DNA of 64,000 nt from Sulfurimonas sediminis (GTDB taxonomy: Bacteria > Campylobacterota > Campylobacteria > Campylobacterales > Sulfurimonadaceae). The DNA lies in NCBI RefSeq assembly GCF_014905115.1, contig NZ_CP041235.1, forward strand, positions 2,232,001 through 2,296,000. The letters run 5' to 3'. The notes below the pieces were generated by a model, which searched no databases, had not been told where the DNA came from, and was given only the letters and a program-made list of their open reading frames with translations. Positions within the stretch are counted from its first letter, which is position 1. Each line of letters starts with the position of its first letter. A program made the position numbers and the translations under genes. Positions 26,121 through 34,845 of the stretch are shown one piece after another.

Positions 26121-27141
26121 TGAATTCCTTACCGTAATCTTTACTTAAACTGTATTCCACTCTTGCTGTATCTATCGCATGGCATGAACTGCAACGGCTA
26201 AAAGCAAAAGGATATGTCCCTTTGCAGTTATCACACACATACTCAAAACTGAGTGTTGCATTTGATTTTCCCTCAAGTTTTATCAGCACATCAAGCTCAA
26301 ATATACTGCTGTTGTATGCAAGTTTCACATCACCTCTTGCAGTATAAAGTTCCCGCAGATAGCCATTGTCTGTAATTATATCCAAATTCAAATCTTTTGA
26401 ATCACATCGCCAGAAGAGTTCTGTCAAAAGTTCACTTTTAGAGATGTCAATATTTTCCCAGGCAAGTTGCGGATTTACTTGAAAAATATAATCAAATATC
26501 AAATAAGCCAGACGATGAGCATTTTTATAGATCTCCAACAACTTTTGGACTTTTTCTTCTTTTGTCATATTCGGCGAATCAAGAGCTTCCAAAACATGTA
26601 GATACGCACGTTCAAGAATAACATCTTCTTGAAGTTCATCCAATGGCTCTAAAACTTCCAAAGCAGATTTGTAATCTTTCATATATTCATATACAAGAAG
26701 CAAATAATGTAAAGCTTCCGGTGTACGAGGATTCTTTTTCAAAATTTCTAAAAAAACATGCTTGGAACGTTCTAAAAACCCTGCTTTAAAATATGTTTTT
26801 CCAAGTAAAAACATTGTTTCTCTCGTATTTCTTTTATTTCCAAGTTTTAATATTTCATTATATATCTCTATACTTTTTTCATAATCACCGTTTTTATAGT
26901 ATGCACTTGCAAGAAGCAGCCATGATTTTTCAGACAGCCCTCCTTCAGCTATTAAAATTTTCAATTCGTTATGTGATGGCAAGGTACGAAACTGTTCCAA
27001 AAATTTACTTATCTGTTTAGAGTCCTCTTTTCTTTTATATCTCCCCCACCAATAAGAAAAAAAAGTAATTATAAATATAATGGTAAAGAAAATAATAATG
27101 GAAAAAAGAGGGTCTCGAAACTCTATAAAAAAAGTATTCAT
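26095..27141 (-). CDS. Membrane-anchored TPR protein with C-terminal zinc-ribbon (LapB-like)
   Basis: A 348-residue protein with an N-terminal transmembrane helix (residues ~10-32, FSIIIFFTIIFIITFFSYWWG), tetratricopeptide-like repeats (~60-250, e.g. WLLLASAYYKNGDYEKSIEIYNEIL) and a C-terminal Cys4 ribbon (CDNCKGTYPFAFSRCSSCHA). The order membrane helix, TPR, rubredoxin-like ribbon is that of LapB/YciM, which controls LPS synthesis in enterobacteria. Whether it does so here is not known. It sits where Campylobacter has a similar gene upstream of rnhA. It overlaps the preceding small gene by 4 nt. Confidence 0.75.
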   Translation of the reverse strand: MNTFFIEFRDPLFSIIIFFTIIFIITFFSYWWGRYKRKEDSKQISKFLEQFRTLPSHNELKILIAEGGLSEKSWLLLASAYYKNGDYEKSIEIYNEILKLGNKRNTRETMFLLGKTYFKAGFLERSKHVFLEILKKNPRTPEALHYLLLVYEYMKDYKSALEVLEPLDELQEDVILERAYLHVLEALDSPNMTKEEKVQKLLEIYKNAHRLAYLIFDYIFQVNPQLAWENIDISKSELLTELFWRCDSKDLNLDIITDNGYLRELYTARGDVKLAYNSSIFELDVLIKLEGKSNATLSFEYVCDNCKGTYPFAFSRCSSCHAIDTARVEYSLSKDYGKEFSEENNSFQ

Positions 27142-27608
27142 GAATTATATACCACCAATCCGTAATCATTTTTCAAATTATAAAATGTTGCATCCGAAGA
27201 TATTTCCAAATCCTTGATTTTCCCTAACTGTACAATGGAGTTTTTATTGACTTTAATGCCATATTCTCTGAAAAATCTTTTTACATTTACAAATTTTACA
27301 TCTTCGACAAACTTATACTCAAACTCTGTATGAAGTGCCATTTTGTTGCTTACGAACAAGTGTTCATTTACATGTAACTGATCTGATGCATATTTGATTG
27401 GCAAATAACCCGAAAGATCTGTCAGAATGTTTTCAACATATTCATGTTTTTTTGGAAGTGTCTGTTTTTGAATAAAAATATATTTATTATTCAGCTTTAG
27501 TGTTGGAGTGTTTTTCCAATATTTATAGGCAGGATTAGAAATCCCCAGTTTTACATAAACCTCTTTCCAAAGCCAAAAAGAGTTTAATGTATTTGGAATA
27601 TAGGACAA
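27138..27608 (-). CDS. Protein of unknown function (156 aa)
   Basis: Not recognised. It uses TTG 27608 as start, supported by AAGGAG 7 nt upstream. The N-terminus (FWLWKEVYVKLGISNPAYKYWK) has the feel of a short helix-turn-helix, and the remainder is mixed alpha/beta with many aromatic and Lys residues. No signal or membrane segment is seen. It overlaps the TPR gene by 4 nt and appears to be first in the TPR-rnhA-rnc-aroC unit. It may be a DNA-binding protein, but this is weak. Confidence 0.55.
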   Translation of the reverse strand: MSYIPNTLNSFWLWKEVYVKLGISNPAYKYWKNTPTLKLNNKYIFIQKQTLPKKHEYVENILTDLSGYLPIKYASDQLHVNEHLFVSNKMALHTEFEYKFVEDVKFVNVKRFFREYGIKVNKNSIVQLGKIKDLEISSDATFYNLKNDYGLVVYNS

Positions 27609-27702
27609 AATTAAACTCCTTTGTGAACTAGTATAAATATTATATAATATTTATTTAAATAGATTTATTAAGAAGCTTAAAGTGCCAAATCTGTAACAGC
27701 TC

Positions 27703-28767
27703 CTACAGAGCAGCTGTTACAAACTTCGTCACCACAAAACCACCTATAACCAGCCATGCAAACATCGCACCGGCAGTATACAGCGGTGCCAAACCAAGAC
27801 CTTTGAATTTGGAAAAGATTGTTCCCATACCCAGTGCTGTCATTGCCATCGTTAAAAGAAAAGTATCAATTGTATTGATAGTATCAACAATAGCATGCGG
27901 TACCAAATCTAAAGAGTTAAATCCGGCCATACCTATAAAATATACTGCAAACCAAGGGATAACAAGCTGTAATTTACCACCGGATTTTCCCTCTTTTTTT
28001 GCCTGCATAGACAAATAAATTCCCAAAACAATAAGCATTGGCGCAATCATAATAACACGAGTCATTTTAACAATCACTGCAGAGTTTGCCATAATTTCAG
28101 GTGCACCCGGAATAGAAGCAGGTACAGCCACAACCTGTGCCACTTCATGAATAGTCCCGCCCGTATAGATACCAAACTGTTCCGGAGTCATATGCAAAAA
28201 TCCTGTTGCCGGCTCAATAATTGATGCATACAACACAGGATACAAAAACATAGAAATTGTACCAAAGAGCACAACCATTGAAACCGCTACAGCAGTTTTA
28301 TACCCTTCTGCTTTTAAAACAGGCTCTGTTGCAAGAACTGCCGCAGCACCACAGACAGAGGCACCTGCTGCTGTAAGCATTGATGTGTCTTTATCCATTT
28401 TAAACGCTTTTATACCTAAATATGTTCCCAGTAAAAAAGTCGTGGAAAGCATAATGAGTGAGACAGTAAAACCACTGAGTCCCACATCCATAATCTGCTG
28501 AAATGTTATGCGAAAACCATAAAATACGATTGCGAAACGAAGAATCTTTTTGCCTGAAAACGTAATACCGGTTCCCCATGCGCTTGGAATATGGTTATGT
28601 AAAGTATTTGCATAAAAAATACCTAATACTATACCGATAACAAGAGGAGAGATGCCAAGTGATTTGACAAATGCAATTTGCGCTATTGATGTTGCAGCAG
28701 CTGCAAATATTGCAACAAAGATGATACCTGAAACAGTACCTTTTCTATTTTCTTTTGAGAATGCCAT
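27703..28767 (-). CDS. YeiH/UPF0324-family membrane protein (putative sulfate exporter family)
   Basis: A 354-residue integral membrane protein with about ten transmembrane segments. It carries the family landmarks: LGISPLVIGIVLGIFYAN, RFAIVFYGFRITFQQI, TAAGASVCGAAAVLATEPV and GGTIHEVAQVVA. Members are annotated as putative sulfate exporters, but the substrate is poorly established. In a sulfur oxidiser exporting sulfate or a sulfur compound would make sense. The gene stands alone, with its own -10 box (28807-28812) and a palindrome separating it from ccoG. Confidence 0.8.
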   Translation of the reverse strand: MAFSKENRKGTVSGIIFVAIFAAAATSIAQIAFVKSLGISPLVIGIVLGIFYANTLHNHIPSAWGTGITFSGKKILRFAIVFYGFRITFQQIMDVGLSGFTVSLIMLSTTFLLGTYLGIKAFKMDKDTSMLTAAGASVCGAAAVLATEPVLKAEGYKTAVAVSMVVLFGTISMFLYPVLYASIIEPATGFLHMTPEQFGIYTGGTIHEVAQVVAVPASIPGAPEIMANSAVIVKMTRVIMIAPMLIVLGIYLSMQAKKEGKSGGKLQLVIPWFAVYFIGMAGFNSLDLVPHAIVDTINTIDTFLLTMAMTALGMGTIFSKFKGLGLAPLYTAGAMFAWLVIGGFVVTKFVTAAL

Positions 28768-28806
28768 AGTTATTACCTTTTATTATAAATTTATAAATAG
28801 AGGCGA

Positions 28807-28812
28807 ATTATA
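28807..28812 (-). promoter_or_regulatory. -10 box (TGCTATAAT) of the yeiH-like gene
   Basis: Read on the minus strand, TGCTATAAT lies 40 nt upstream of the ATG at 28767, with the same extended -10 form as several other promoters in the window. Confidence 0.5.
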
Positions 28813-28865
28813 GCAAATTTTATGCTGATGAGAAAACAAATTATTTATTTGTGAAGAATTTGATA

Positions 28866-28889
28866 GAAATCACACCATGGTGTGATTTC
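28866..28889 (-). terminator. Perfect 24-bp palindrome after ccoG, probable terminator
   Basis: GAAATCACACCA followed by its exact complement TGGTGTGATTTC, centred 24 nt after the ccoG stop. It is flanked by A/T-rich DNA on both sides, so it could end transcription from either strand. It has no unpaired loop in the strict palindrome, so it might instead be a protein-binding site. Confidence 0.55.
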
Positions 28890-28901
28890 TTATTATTAAA
28901 T

Positions 28902-30347
28902 TTATTTTGAGCCTAAAAGGACATTCTCTTTAGGAAAGACGAAGATTGTATGTCTCATTACAGAAATAAGTTTACTTGGCTTTCCGTCTTTATCCAAAGC
29001 ATATGCATGAATAGTAATAGGAATAATAGTATCCTTGCGTTTGTCATCAGCCAACATTTCTGTTGTTCTGAGTGTTACAATTTTTTTCTTTTTAACACCA
29101 GGAACCACTCTAAAAGGTTTTGACGGTTTTACTATTTGAATTTTCCCTTCCATTCCTTTTGGAGGAATAACTTCAAAGAAAAATTTCATTGGTTCGTTCT
29201 CAGTATTTTGCAATAAAAAGACATAAGAATTTTCAACTGCAAATTTATTATTTGCAAGATGTTTGACAGCATAAAGTCTTGTCTCTTTGTTGATATTTAA
29301 AAGCATATGCTCTTTCGTCGTACTCATATATCCAAGTGCGAACATAAGACCCACAAGTAAAACCATATATGCTATGATTTTTGGACGAAAATATTTTGTT
29401 TTTCCTTTTTTCTCAGCTATTTCATACTCACTTGACCATGTCACGAGTGATGGTTTTCCAAGTTTGCCCATAACTGTTGTACAGGCATCAACACATTCCA
29501 GACAGTTTATACATTCAAGTTGCAGTCCCTCACGAATATCGATGTGTGTAGGACAGACAGTGACACATTTTTCACATGTCGTACATTCGGCATTTGGCTC
29601 TACTGTTTGCAACTCTTTTTGTTTTTCAAATTTTTTATGGTGATGCTCGTCGTAGATATGTCCGCCTCTGTTAAAGTCATATATCGCCATAACTGTGTGT
29701 TCATCATAGAGTACTGACTGTACACGAGAGTATGGACAGACATAAATACAAAAATTTTCTTTTAAAAATACAATGTCATAAATCAAAAATGCTGCAATCC
29801 CTACAACAAAACCAATCATTGTCAAATGCTCTCCAGGATTGCTTAGATACTGGAAAAAGGTCTCCGGCGGGACAAAATACCACATAAAATCGGCTCCTGC
29901 AATCAATGCAAGCACTGTCCATATCATAATAGCGATCGCTTTTTTGACTTTGTTTTCAGGTTTTGACATATCCGGTTCTTGTTGCTTGTTTCCGATACGC
30001 TTGCGTAAATGCAATAACTTTGTTTCAATCAAGTCACGGTAAATGACACGAAACACAGTTTGCGGACATACCCATCCACAAAAAACACGACCACCTAAAA
30101 CTGTCATACCAAATATAGTAATAAAAAGAAGCATCAATAAAAATGGCATCAAATACAACTCTTGCATATCAAACTGCACAAAAGCAAGGTCCAGTTTCAT
30201 TTTGTCAAAACTCAATAAAAAGAAGTGGTGTCCATTGACTTTAATCCATGGCAGCACCAAAGCCACTATTGTCGCCAACGCATAAACATAATAGCGTTTA
30301 ATTCTCCAAGGGGTAGGTATCTCTATACTTTTTTTCTTTTCACTCAT
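28902..30347 (-). CDS. ccoG: Cytochrome cbb3 oxidase accessory protein CcoG (FixG/RdxA family)
   Basis: A 481-residue membrane Fe-S protein required for copper delivery during cbb3 oxidase assembly. Five or so transmembrane helices are seen, with motifs CGWVCPQTVFR and CIYVCPYSRVQSVLYDEHT. A ferredoxin region of two clusters follows (CTTCEKCVTVCPTHIDIREG, CINCLECVDAC), and the C-terminal ~120 residues form a periplasmic beta-rich domain. AAAGGAG supports ATG 30347. It begins 16 nt after the recombinase-like gene, so the two are probably co-transcribed. The oxidase genes themselves are not in the window. Confidence 0.93.
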   Translation of the reverse strand: MSEKKKSIEIPTPWRIKRYYVYALATIVALVLPWIKVNGHHFFLLSFDKMKLDLAFVQFDMQELYLMPFLLMLLFITIFGMTVLGGRVFCGWVCPQTVFRVIYRDLIETKLLHLRKRIGNKQQEPDMSKPENKVKKAIAIMIWTVLALIAGADFMWYFVPPETFFQYLSNPGEHLTMIGFVVGIAAFLIYDIVFLKENFCIYVCPYSRVQSVLYDEHTVMAIYDFNRGGHIYDEHHHKKFEKQKELQTVEPNAECTTCEKCVTVCPTHIDIREGLQLECINCLECVDACTTVMGKLGKPSLVTWSSEYEIAEKKGKTKYFRPKIIAYMVLLVGLMFALGYMSTTKEHMLLNINKETRLYAVKHLANNKFAVENSYVFLLQNTENEPMKFFFEVIPPKGMEGKIQIVKPSKPFRVVPGVKKKKIVTLRTTEMLADDKRKDTIIPITIHAYALDKDGKPSKLISVMRHTIFVFPKENVLLGSK

Positions 30348-30363
30348 TTTTTCTCCTTTGATA

Positions 30364-30999
30364 TCATTCTGGACAAATGATAGTATTAATCACTTGTTCT
30401 TCTGCATTCTCTTTGGCTTCTGGTACTAATGAACCAAATGCAACCTGTTTTAACTCTCTTGATTCTATATAATCTTTTAACGAACTTCTACTTACATTTA
30501 AAAGCCGAGCCATAGAACTCACACTCTTTCCCTCTTTTAAATACTGTAAAATTTCGTTAATGTATTTATCAAATTTAGAGCTTGACCTACTCCCTTTGGG
30601 ACGACCAATCATTCGTTTTGCATCAGCTTGGATTTTTTGGCGCAACTGATCCATAAGGCCTAAAATCAACATTGCACTGCTCTCTTTGGACATTATAACG
30701 GAATGTTTAATAAAGTGTACTTTATAGTTATTTTTCATTAGGCAGCTTACCATCTGAATTAAATCTTCCATATTTGTACTCAAAACCCAAACATCATATA
30801 TCAACAGTATCGCTTCTTTTTTTGATTGGAAATAAGAGGTTACATTTGTACGTTTATCTAAGCGTTTATTTTGGGAAGTTTGATCTACAAATTCTTCATT
30901 TATTGTAATCTGCTTACTAAGAGCGTAGGCATTAATATGCTGTAATTGTTCATGTGCCGCAAGAAAATTTTTATCTGGGCGGATGTATGCTATTGTCAT
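30364..30999 (-). CDS. Serine-recombinase-like protein lacking catalytic Ser, with HTH; probable regulator
   Basis: About 211 residues. Residues 1-130 follow the resolvase/invertase fold (MTIAYIRPDK..., ILLIYDVWVLSTNMEDLIQMVSCLMKNNYKVHFI, AMLILGLMDQLRQ). The catalytic serine motif (Y-x-R-V-S) reads YIRPDK, so the nucleophile is missing, and the usual D-R-L-x-R motif is also lost. Residues ~135-190 contain IGRPKGSRSSSKFDKYINEI and an HTH (SVSSMARLLNVSRSSLKDYI). It should therefore bind DNA without recombining it. ATG 30999 is preferred to a longer frame from 31092 because a strong promoter lies inside that extension. It is followed by ccoG 16 nt later, so it may control that operon and itself. 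Confidence 0.7.
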   Translation of the reverse strand: MTIAYIRPDKNFLAAHEQLQHINAYALSKQITINEEFVDQTSQNKRLDKRTNVTSYFQSKKEAILLIYDVWVLSTNMEDLIQMVSCLMKNNYKVHFIKHSVIMSKESSAMLILGLMDQLRQKIQADAKRMIGRPKGSRSSSKFDKYINEILQYLKEGKSVSSMARLLNVSRSSLKDYIESRELKQVAFGSLVPEAKENAEEQVINTIICPE

Positions 31000-31038
31000 T
31001 CGACGATAAAACCTCACTATCTTTTTAATTTCATCGCC

Positions 31039-31095
31039 ATTATACTCTTTTTTGACGAACAAAGTCAATGATAAAATTGATTTTTTCGTCAAAAA
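31039..31095 (-). promoter_or_regulatory. Near-consensus sigma70 promoter nested in an inverted repeat
   Basis: On the minus strand, TTGACT (31063-31068) and TATAAT (31039-31044) are separated by 18 nt. Perfect inverted repeats TTTTTGACGAA (31049-31059) and TTCGTCAAAAA (31085-31095) lie in the spacer and upstream of the -35, so a dimer bound there would block RNA polymerase. This promoter drives the recombinase-like gene and ccoG. That the recombinase-like protein binds it is inference. Confidence 0.7.
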
Positions 31096-31111
31096 GTTAA
31101 AAATTTATACT

Positions 31112-32311
31112 TTACCAGCCAATTCCAACCACCAGCATATAGCGTCTGTCTTCAATTTGTCCAATTGTCGAACCTAGCTGTTCTTGGTATGTTGCAGCCT
31201 GAAGTTTAAAAATTGCAAGCTGCATATCAAAACCTGCAGTATAAGAGCCTTTGTACAAGCCGCCGTTAAGAGTCATCATAAACCAGGAATTATCAACAAG
31301 CCCCAAACTGGCACCAATTCTTAAATGCTGCAAAAGTTCATACTCTATATTGGCATTGTCATATTGATCTTGGGAACGGTATGGGTTGTAGTTTCTCACT
31401 CTCATTTGTTGGGCGTTGAAAAGGTCTATATAGTCTACTCCTACTTTTAAATCATCAAACCATGGAATTTTCGGAGAAATGGAGACCCCGAGGTTTACCG
31501 ATAAAGGCTGTGCGCCATACGCATCTTCAAAATCAAGTGTGCCTATATTCATCACACTCAAGCCCACTGCCGGATTCCATTTTTCATTGTTAAATTCGTA
31601 TAAAAAGCCAACATCCAGTCCAAAACCAGAATTATCAACCTCATATGTATCTTGAAGATATTGTGCCAAATCATCTTTATTATTAACTACTTCGCCAAGA
31701 TCCAATCCAGCTTCATAAGATTTTTGTGTTATATATTTAGCAGTAACACCTACAGTTAAAGAACCGTCAAGCTTATTCCCAAGTAAGGGAAGTTTTATAC
31801 CCGTGTATTTTTTTGCACCTGATAAAAAAATCCCGCCATAGGCTCTGGAATGTGTCTCCAGCACTCCATTTGCACCACTGTTCGTATGTGGCATAAAGTT
31901 TGCATCTACTGCTGCCAAAATACCAAGTGAGTATGCTATGTCATTTTGTGTATGGTATGAGACAGAACTATAGTTAGAAGCAGAGGCATTAAAAGCATCC
32001 CCTGAATATTTATCCAAAGTATTAATAACCTCGCTATCTTTAGAATTACTCAAATCATCTATAAAAGTCTTTGTCTTTTCAGAAGAAGTGATACCCAAGC
32101 CTAAAAGTTCAACCTCAACACCATGACTTTTTTTAATTTTAATAAGCCCTGCAGGATTATAAAAAACAGCAGTGGAATAACCGCCAACGGCAGTATTTAC
32201 TCCGCCCATTCCCATAATACGGGGATCTTTATATAAAAAAGGCTGTATTGACATATCTGCATAAACCAATGTACTTAAAGCAATAAGTGATAATGATACT
32301 ATTTTTTTCAT
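31112..32311 (-). CDS. Outer-membrane beta-barrel protein (TraF_2/PorV-like)
   Basis: A 399-residue protein with a signal peptide (MKKIVSLSLIALSTLVYA). The next region, RIMGMGGVNTAVGGYSTAVFYNPAGL, is the opening of FadL/PorV/TraF_2-type outer-membrane barrels. Alternating strands run to a C-terminal aromatic-ending strand (YMLVVGIGW). Its function could be transport or surface attachment. It lies 13 nt after the lipoprotein gene upstream, so the pair probably forms one unit. It is one of two such barrels in the window; the other is the FadL-like protein at 51465. Confidence 0.7.
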   Translation of the reverse strand: MKKIVSLSLIALSTLVYADMSIQPFLYKDPRIMGMGGVNTAVGGYSTAVFYNPAGLIKIKKSHGVEVELLGLGITSSEKTKTFIDDLSNSKDSEVINTLDKYSGDAFNASASNYSSVSYHTQNDIAYSLGILAAVDANFMPHTNSGANGVLETHSRAYGGIFLSGAKKYTGIKLPLLGNKLDGSLTVGVTAKYITQKSYEAGLDLGEVVNNKDDLAQYLQDTYEVDNSGFGLDVGFLYEFNNEKWNPAVGLSVMNIGTLDFEDAYGAQPLSVNLGVSISPKIPWFDDLKVGVDYIDLFNAQQMRVRNYNPYRSQDQYDNANIEYELLQHLRIGASLGLVDNSWFMMTLNGGLYKGSYTAGFDMQLAIFKLQAATYQEQLGSTIGQIEDRRYMLVVGIGW

Positions 32312-32324
32312 GTTCTTACTCTCC

Positions 32325-33410
32325 CTAGTTCCCGTTTAGATAGTTGATGATATCATCAACTGTAATATTGACATCATTACCATTGGTAATATCTTGTTTA
32401 AATTCTCTAATACTGTCTGTAATATCAGGATCATCTATAATAGCTGTGATGCTTTCCGTACCATTGTTGAATGTATCCACCAGAAGTTTTACAACATCTT
32501 CAGTTGCTCCATTCCCATCAAAGTCAACAGGACACGCATAACAACTTAAAGCTGCCGGATTTGTTATATCAATAGAACCATCTGTTTTTTCAATACCTTC
32601 ACAGGCTGTTCTGTTCCCGTCACTGTCACAATAGCCATCTGTCAATACAGTTGAATTGTTTGCATCTCTTGTCGTGCTTTTGCCAAGTCTGTAAAAAAGA
32701 CCATTGGTACCATAATTCACTATTACATGTGCATAGCTTTTATTACTGATGTTTACATCCTGTGCTGTTATATTCCCTTCGTTTGGTGTAAAATTACTAT
32801 CAATAAGCCAAGCAAGCGCATCCATACTTGCTTTCATATCATAGGGTGTTGTATTTGTATTATTGAGTGATTCAACCAGCTTGTCAACATCGCCTGTCAG
32901 ATATGTTACCGTATTTGTCGCTTTTACCGCATCATTAAAACTGATATAAAGGCATGCGTTTTCCAATCTTGAATCATTACGCAAATCTAAATTGCTTCTT
33001 GAACAAAGTTCTGAAACAGAACTGTTTGTATCTAATGATATTGCTGCAAGATAGTATTGCTGTGCCTTTGTCAAAAGCGGCAAAGAATCTGGATTTCTCT
33101 TTTTGCTTACACTTGAGATAAAAGTAGAAAAGGCATCATTCTGTGTATCGTTAGAATTTATGAGCATATCTGCAATATCGCTGACACTGTAACCGGATTT
33201 TCCCATATATACTGATGCAAGGTTCATATTAAGGTCACTTTGCGTATATGCTGTTCTGCATTCCCCTTCTAACAAAGAAATAGCCACATCGTAATTTCCG
33301 TCATCAATAGCATTTTGCACATCAATTCTACATGTAGTATCACTCCCCCCGCACCCGGACAATAACAATGCAGTTGCTATCAAAGAACTCGATAAAACTT
33401 TTTTATACAT
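32325..33410 (-). CDS. Unknown lipoprotein (361 aa) paired with outer-membrane barrel
   Basis: A lipoprotein with signal MYKKVLSSSLIATALLLSGC (Cys20). The mature part begins with a helical hairpin region (IDVQNAIDDGNYDVAISLLEG, TPR-like) and continues with Asn/Asp/Thr-rich sequence and cysteine pairs (GYCDSDGNRTACEG; LSCYACPVDFDGNG). The DFDGNG-type stretch could bind calcium. The start at ATG 33410 is set by GGAGTG 7 nt upstream rather than the ATG at 33440. The function is unknown; the partner barrel gene follows by 13 nt, so they may form a surface complex. Confidence 0.65.
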   Translation of the reverse strand: MYKKVLSSSLIATALLLSGCGGSDTTCRIDVQNAIDDGNYDVAISLLEGECRTAYTQSDLNMNLASVYMGKSGYSVSDIADMLINSNDTQNDAFSTFISSVSKKRNPDSLPLLTKAQQYYLAAISLDTNSSVSELCSRSNLDLRNDSRLENACLYISFNDAVKATNTVTYLTGDVDKLVESLNNTNTTPYDMKASMDALAWLIDSNFTPNEGNITAQDVNISNKSYAHVIVNYGTNGLFYRLGKSTTRDANNSTVLTDGYCDSDGNRTACEGIEKTDGSIDITNPAALSCYACPVDFDGNGATEDVVKLLVDTFNNGTESITAIIDDPDITDSIREFKQDITNGNDVNITVDDIINYLNGN

Positions 33411-33503
33411 TTTAACACTCCTACTAATAAATTTCTTCATTATAACAAATTTTTTTTAAAAGCTTTACTTTTAACAAGATTTATGAAAAATTAGATCCCA
33501 GAA

Positions 33504-34758
33504 CACCACAATCCTCTAAAAACTCAATTTTAATATTTGAGCGATAGAGTCATCCAAATCCCATCTATTGTTGATGAGTTGTTCTTGTATAGATTTTGCA
33601 CCATTAAGGTGTAAAATATTCAAAATCATACTTCTAAGAATAGTCATTAAAAATGGATTTAAATGACAATTATGAGCATCTTCTAAAAGTGAATTATCTT
33701 TGTATTGATGCATGGTTTCCACTTTCCAATGGTGTAAAATTTTATTGTGAAAGAATTCTGCACTTTCATGAAAATTTGCAATACAGAATTGAATTCTAGT
33801 GCTATTAGTAATCTCGCCAGTTTTATGATTTGTTGACTCTACTTTTTTTATAACTTTTATTATTGAGCGAATATGAGTTATGCCATTATGATAAAAAGTA
33901 GTTGGTTGATATACAAACACCTTCCTATTAATCCATTCATTAGATTGTTGGACAGGTTTAGCCTTGTAAATATTTGTCGGTTTTATATCTCTTGAAATTT
34001 CATCTATTTTATCAAGTAAGGTTTTTTGATTATCTTTTACCTTGGCAATATATTTTGAACCACTATTTTCGATAGCATCAAGAGTTTTTTTGGGTATTCA
34101 TTGCATCAAAAGTAAAGATAAATTCATCTCCCAATTCCCCTATCATAGCCTGAAGGGCAGGTATTTCATTCGACTTCTCTGCTATTTGTTGATGAGCAAT
34201 TATTACCCCTATCTCAGATAAAACAGCACCAACTACTTCTATTGATCTCTTATCTTTGTATTTGCTGCCATTCATAACCTTGCCATCTACGCTCAGGTGC
34301 TTTCCTCTTGTATCGACATAGGTTCTTATCCATTTCCTAAAAACAACTTCAACTTCTTGGCTATCAACTTTCGCTAACACATCAGAAACCAAACTTTTCT
34401 TTGGTGTTAATATAAACTCTACACCTAATAATCTTTTAACTTGTTCTTTTTGAATATGCTTCTCTATCCAAATAGATATTTGCTTATAGTCAGTTGCTCC
34501 CATCAATCCAGCCAATACTGAAAGATATAAAATATGTTCTAGTCGGTGTCTTTTACCTTGAGGTTTCCGATAGTCTGTCACCTCTGAAAACAATTTTAAA
34601 AGTTGATTTGATTGGGCTTGATCTGCATACCCTCTTATAGAACGCTTTTTCGCTAATTTTTCTCTTGTTTTTGTTGCCATATGTAATCACTTTAGTTTTT
34701 TAGAGTTCAAGCAATTATTGTTCTTCTTTTAAATTCCTGTTTTTTTAGGATTGGGGTG
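33504..34758 (-). mobile_element. ISAs1-family-like insertion sequence with target duplications
   Basis: An element of about 1255 bp. Its ends are inverted repeats: inward reading gives CACCACAATCCT on the left and CACCCCAATCCT on the right. Both ends are flanked by the same 9-bp direct repeat ATCCCAGAA (33495-33503 and 34759-34767), which marks a target duplication. The transposase resembles the ISAs1/H-repeat group but is frameshifted. The insertion lies between the lipoprotein gene and metH. The clear duplication suggests a fairly recent insertion. Confidence 0.75.
33516..34680 (-). pseudogene. Frameshifted ISAs1-family transposase
   Basis: The first part (200 residues from ATG 34680) is the typical N-terminal associated domain (LFSEVTDYRKPQGKRHRLEHIL) and the start of the catalytic domain (GKHLSVDGKVMNGSK, first Asp). 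It stops just after FTFDAMNTQ in a run of seven A (about 34086-34092 on the minus strand). If one A is removed, the frame continues as QKTLDAIENSGSKYIAKVKDNQ through to IAQILKLSF at 33516. The gene is therefore broken by one base, or rescued by slippage, or affected by a homopolymer sequencing error. The catalytic Asp-Asp-Glu layout otherwise appears complete. Confidence 0.8.
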
Positions 34759-34807
34759 ATCCCAGAATTCAACAAATCAACAAAGAGTTCTTTATGCTCT
34801 TGTTTGT

Positions 34808-34813
34808 TACAAT
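34808..34813 (+). promoter_or_regulatory. -10-like box (TACAAT) for metH
   Basis: GTTACAAT lies 33 nt before the metH ATG, just inside the DNA to the right of the insertion sequence. The IS may therefore have removed or replaced upstream control sequence. Confidence 0.4.
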
Positions 34814-34845
34814 ATAAGAATTAATTTTCTATAAAGATTTTATAT

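Noticed and set aside
28866-28889. Palindrome after ccoG as a novel element
   Set aside because: Its place 12 nt after the ccoG stop fits an ordinary terminator, though the lack of a loop leaves some doubt.
30364-31092. Longer N-terminal start of the recombinase-like gene at 31092
   Set aside because: The extra 31 codons contain a near-consensus promoter and operator-like repeat; ATG 30999 begins the resolvase-like fold (MTIAYIR).
34086-34092. Programmed -1 frameshift in the transposase (A AAA AAC heptamer)
   Set aside because: The heptamer is in phase for -1, but the -1 frame soon stops; the rest of the transposase is in the +1 frame, so a lost frame or A-tract slippage is more likely.
34768-34845. 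Cobalamin riboswitch before metH
   Set aside because: The leader is only about 80 nt and lacks a recognisable B12 box.
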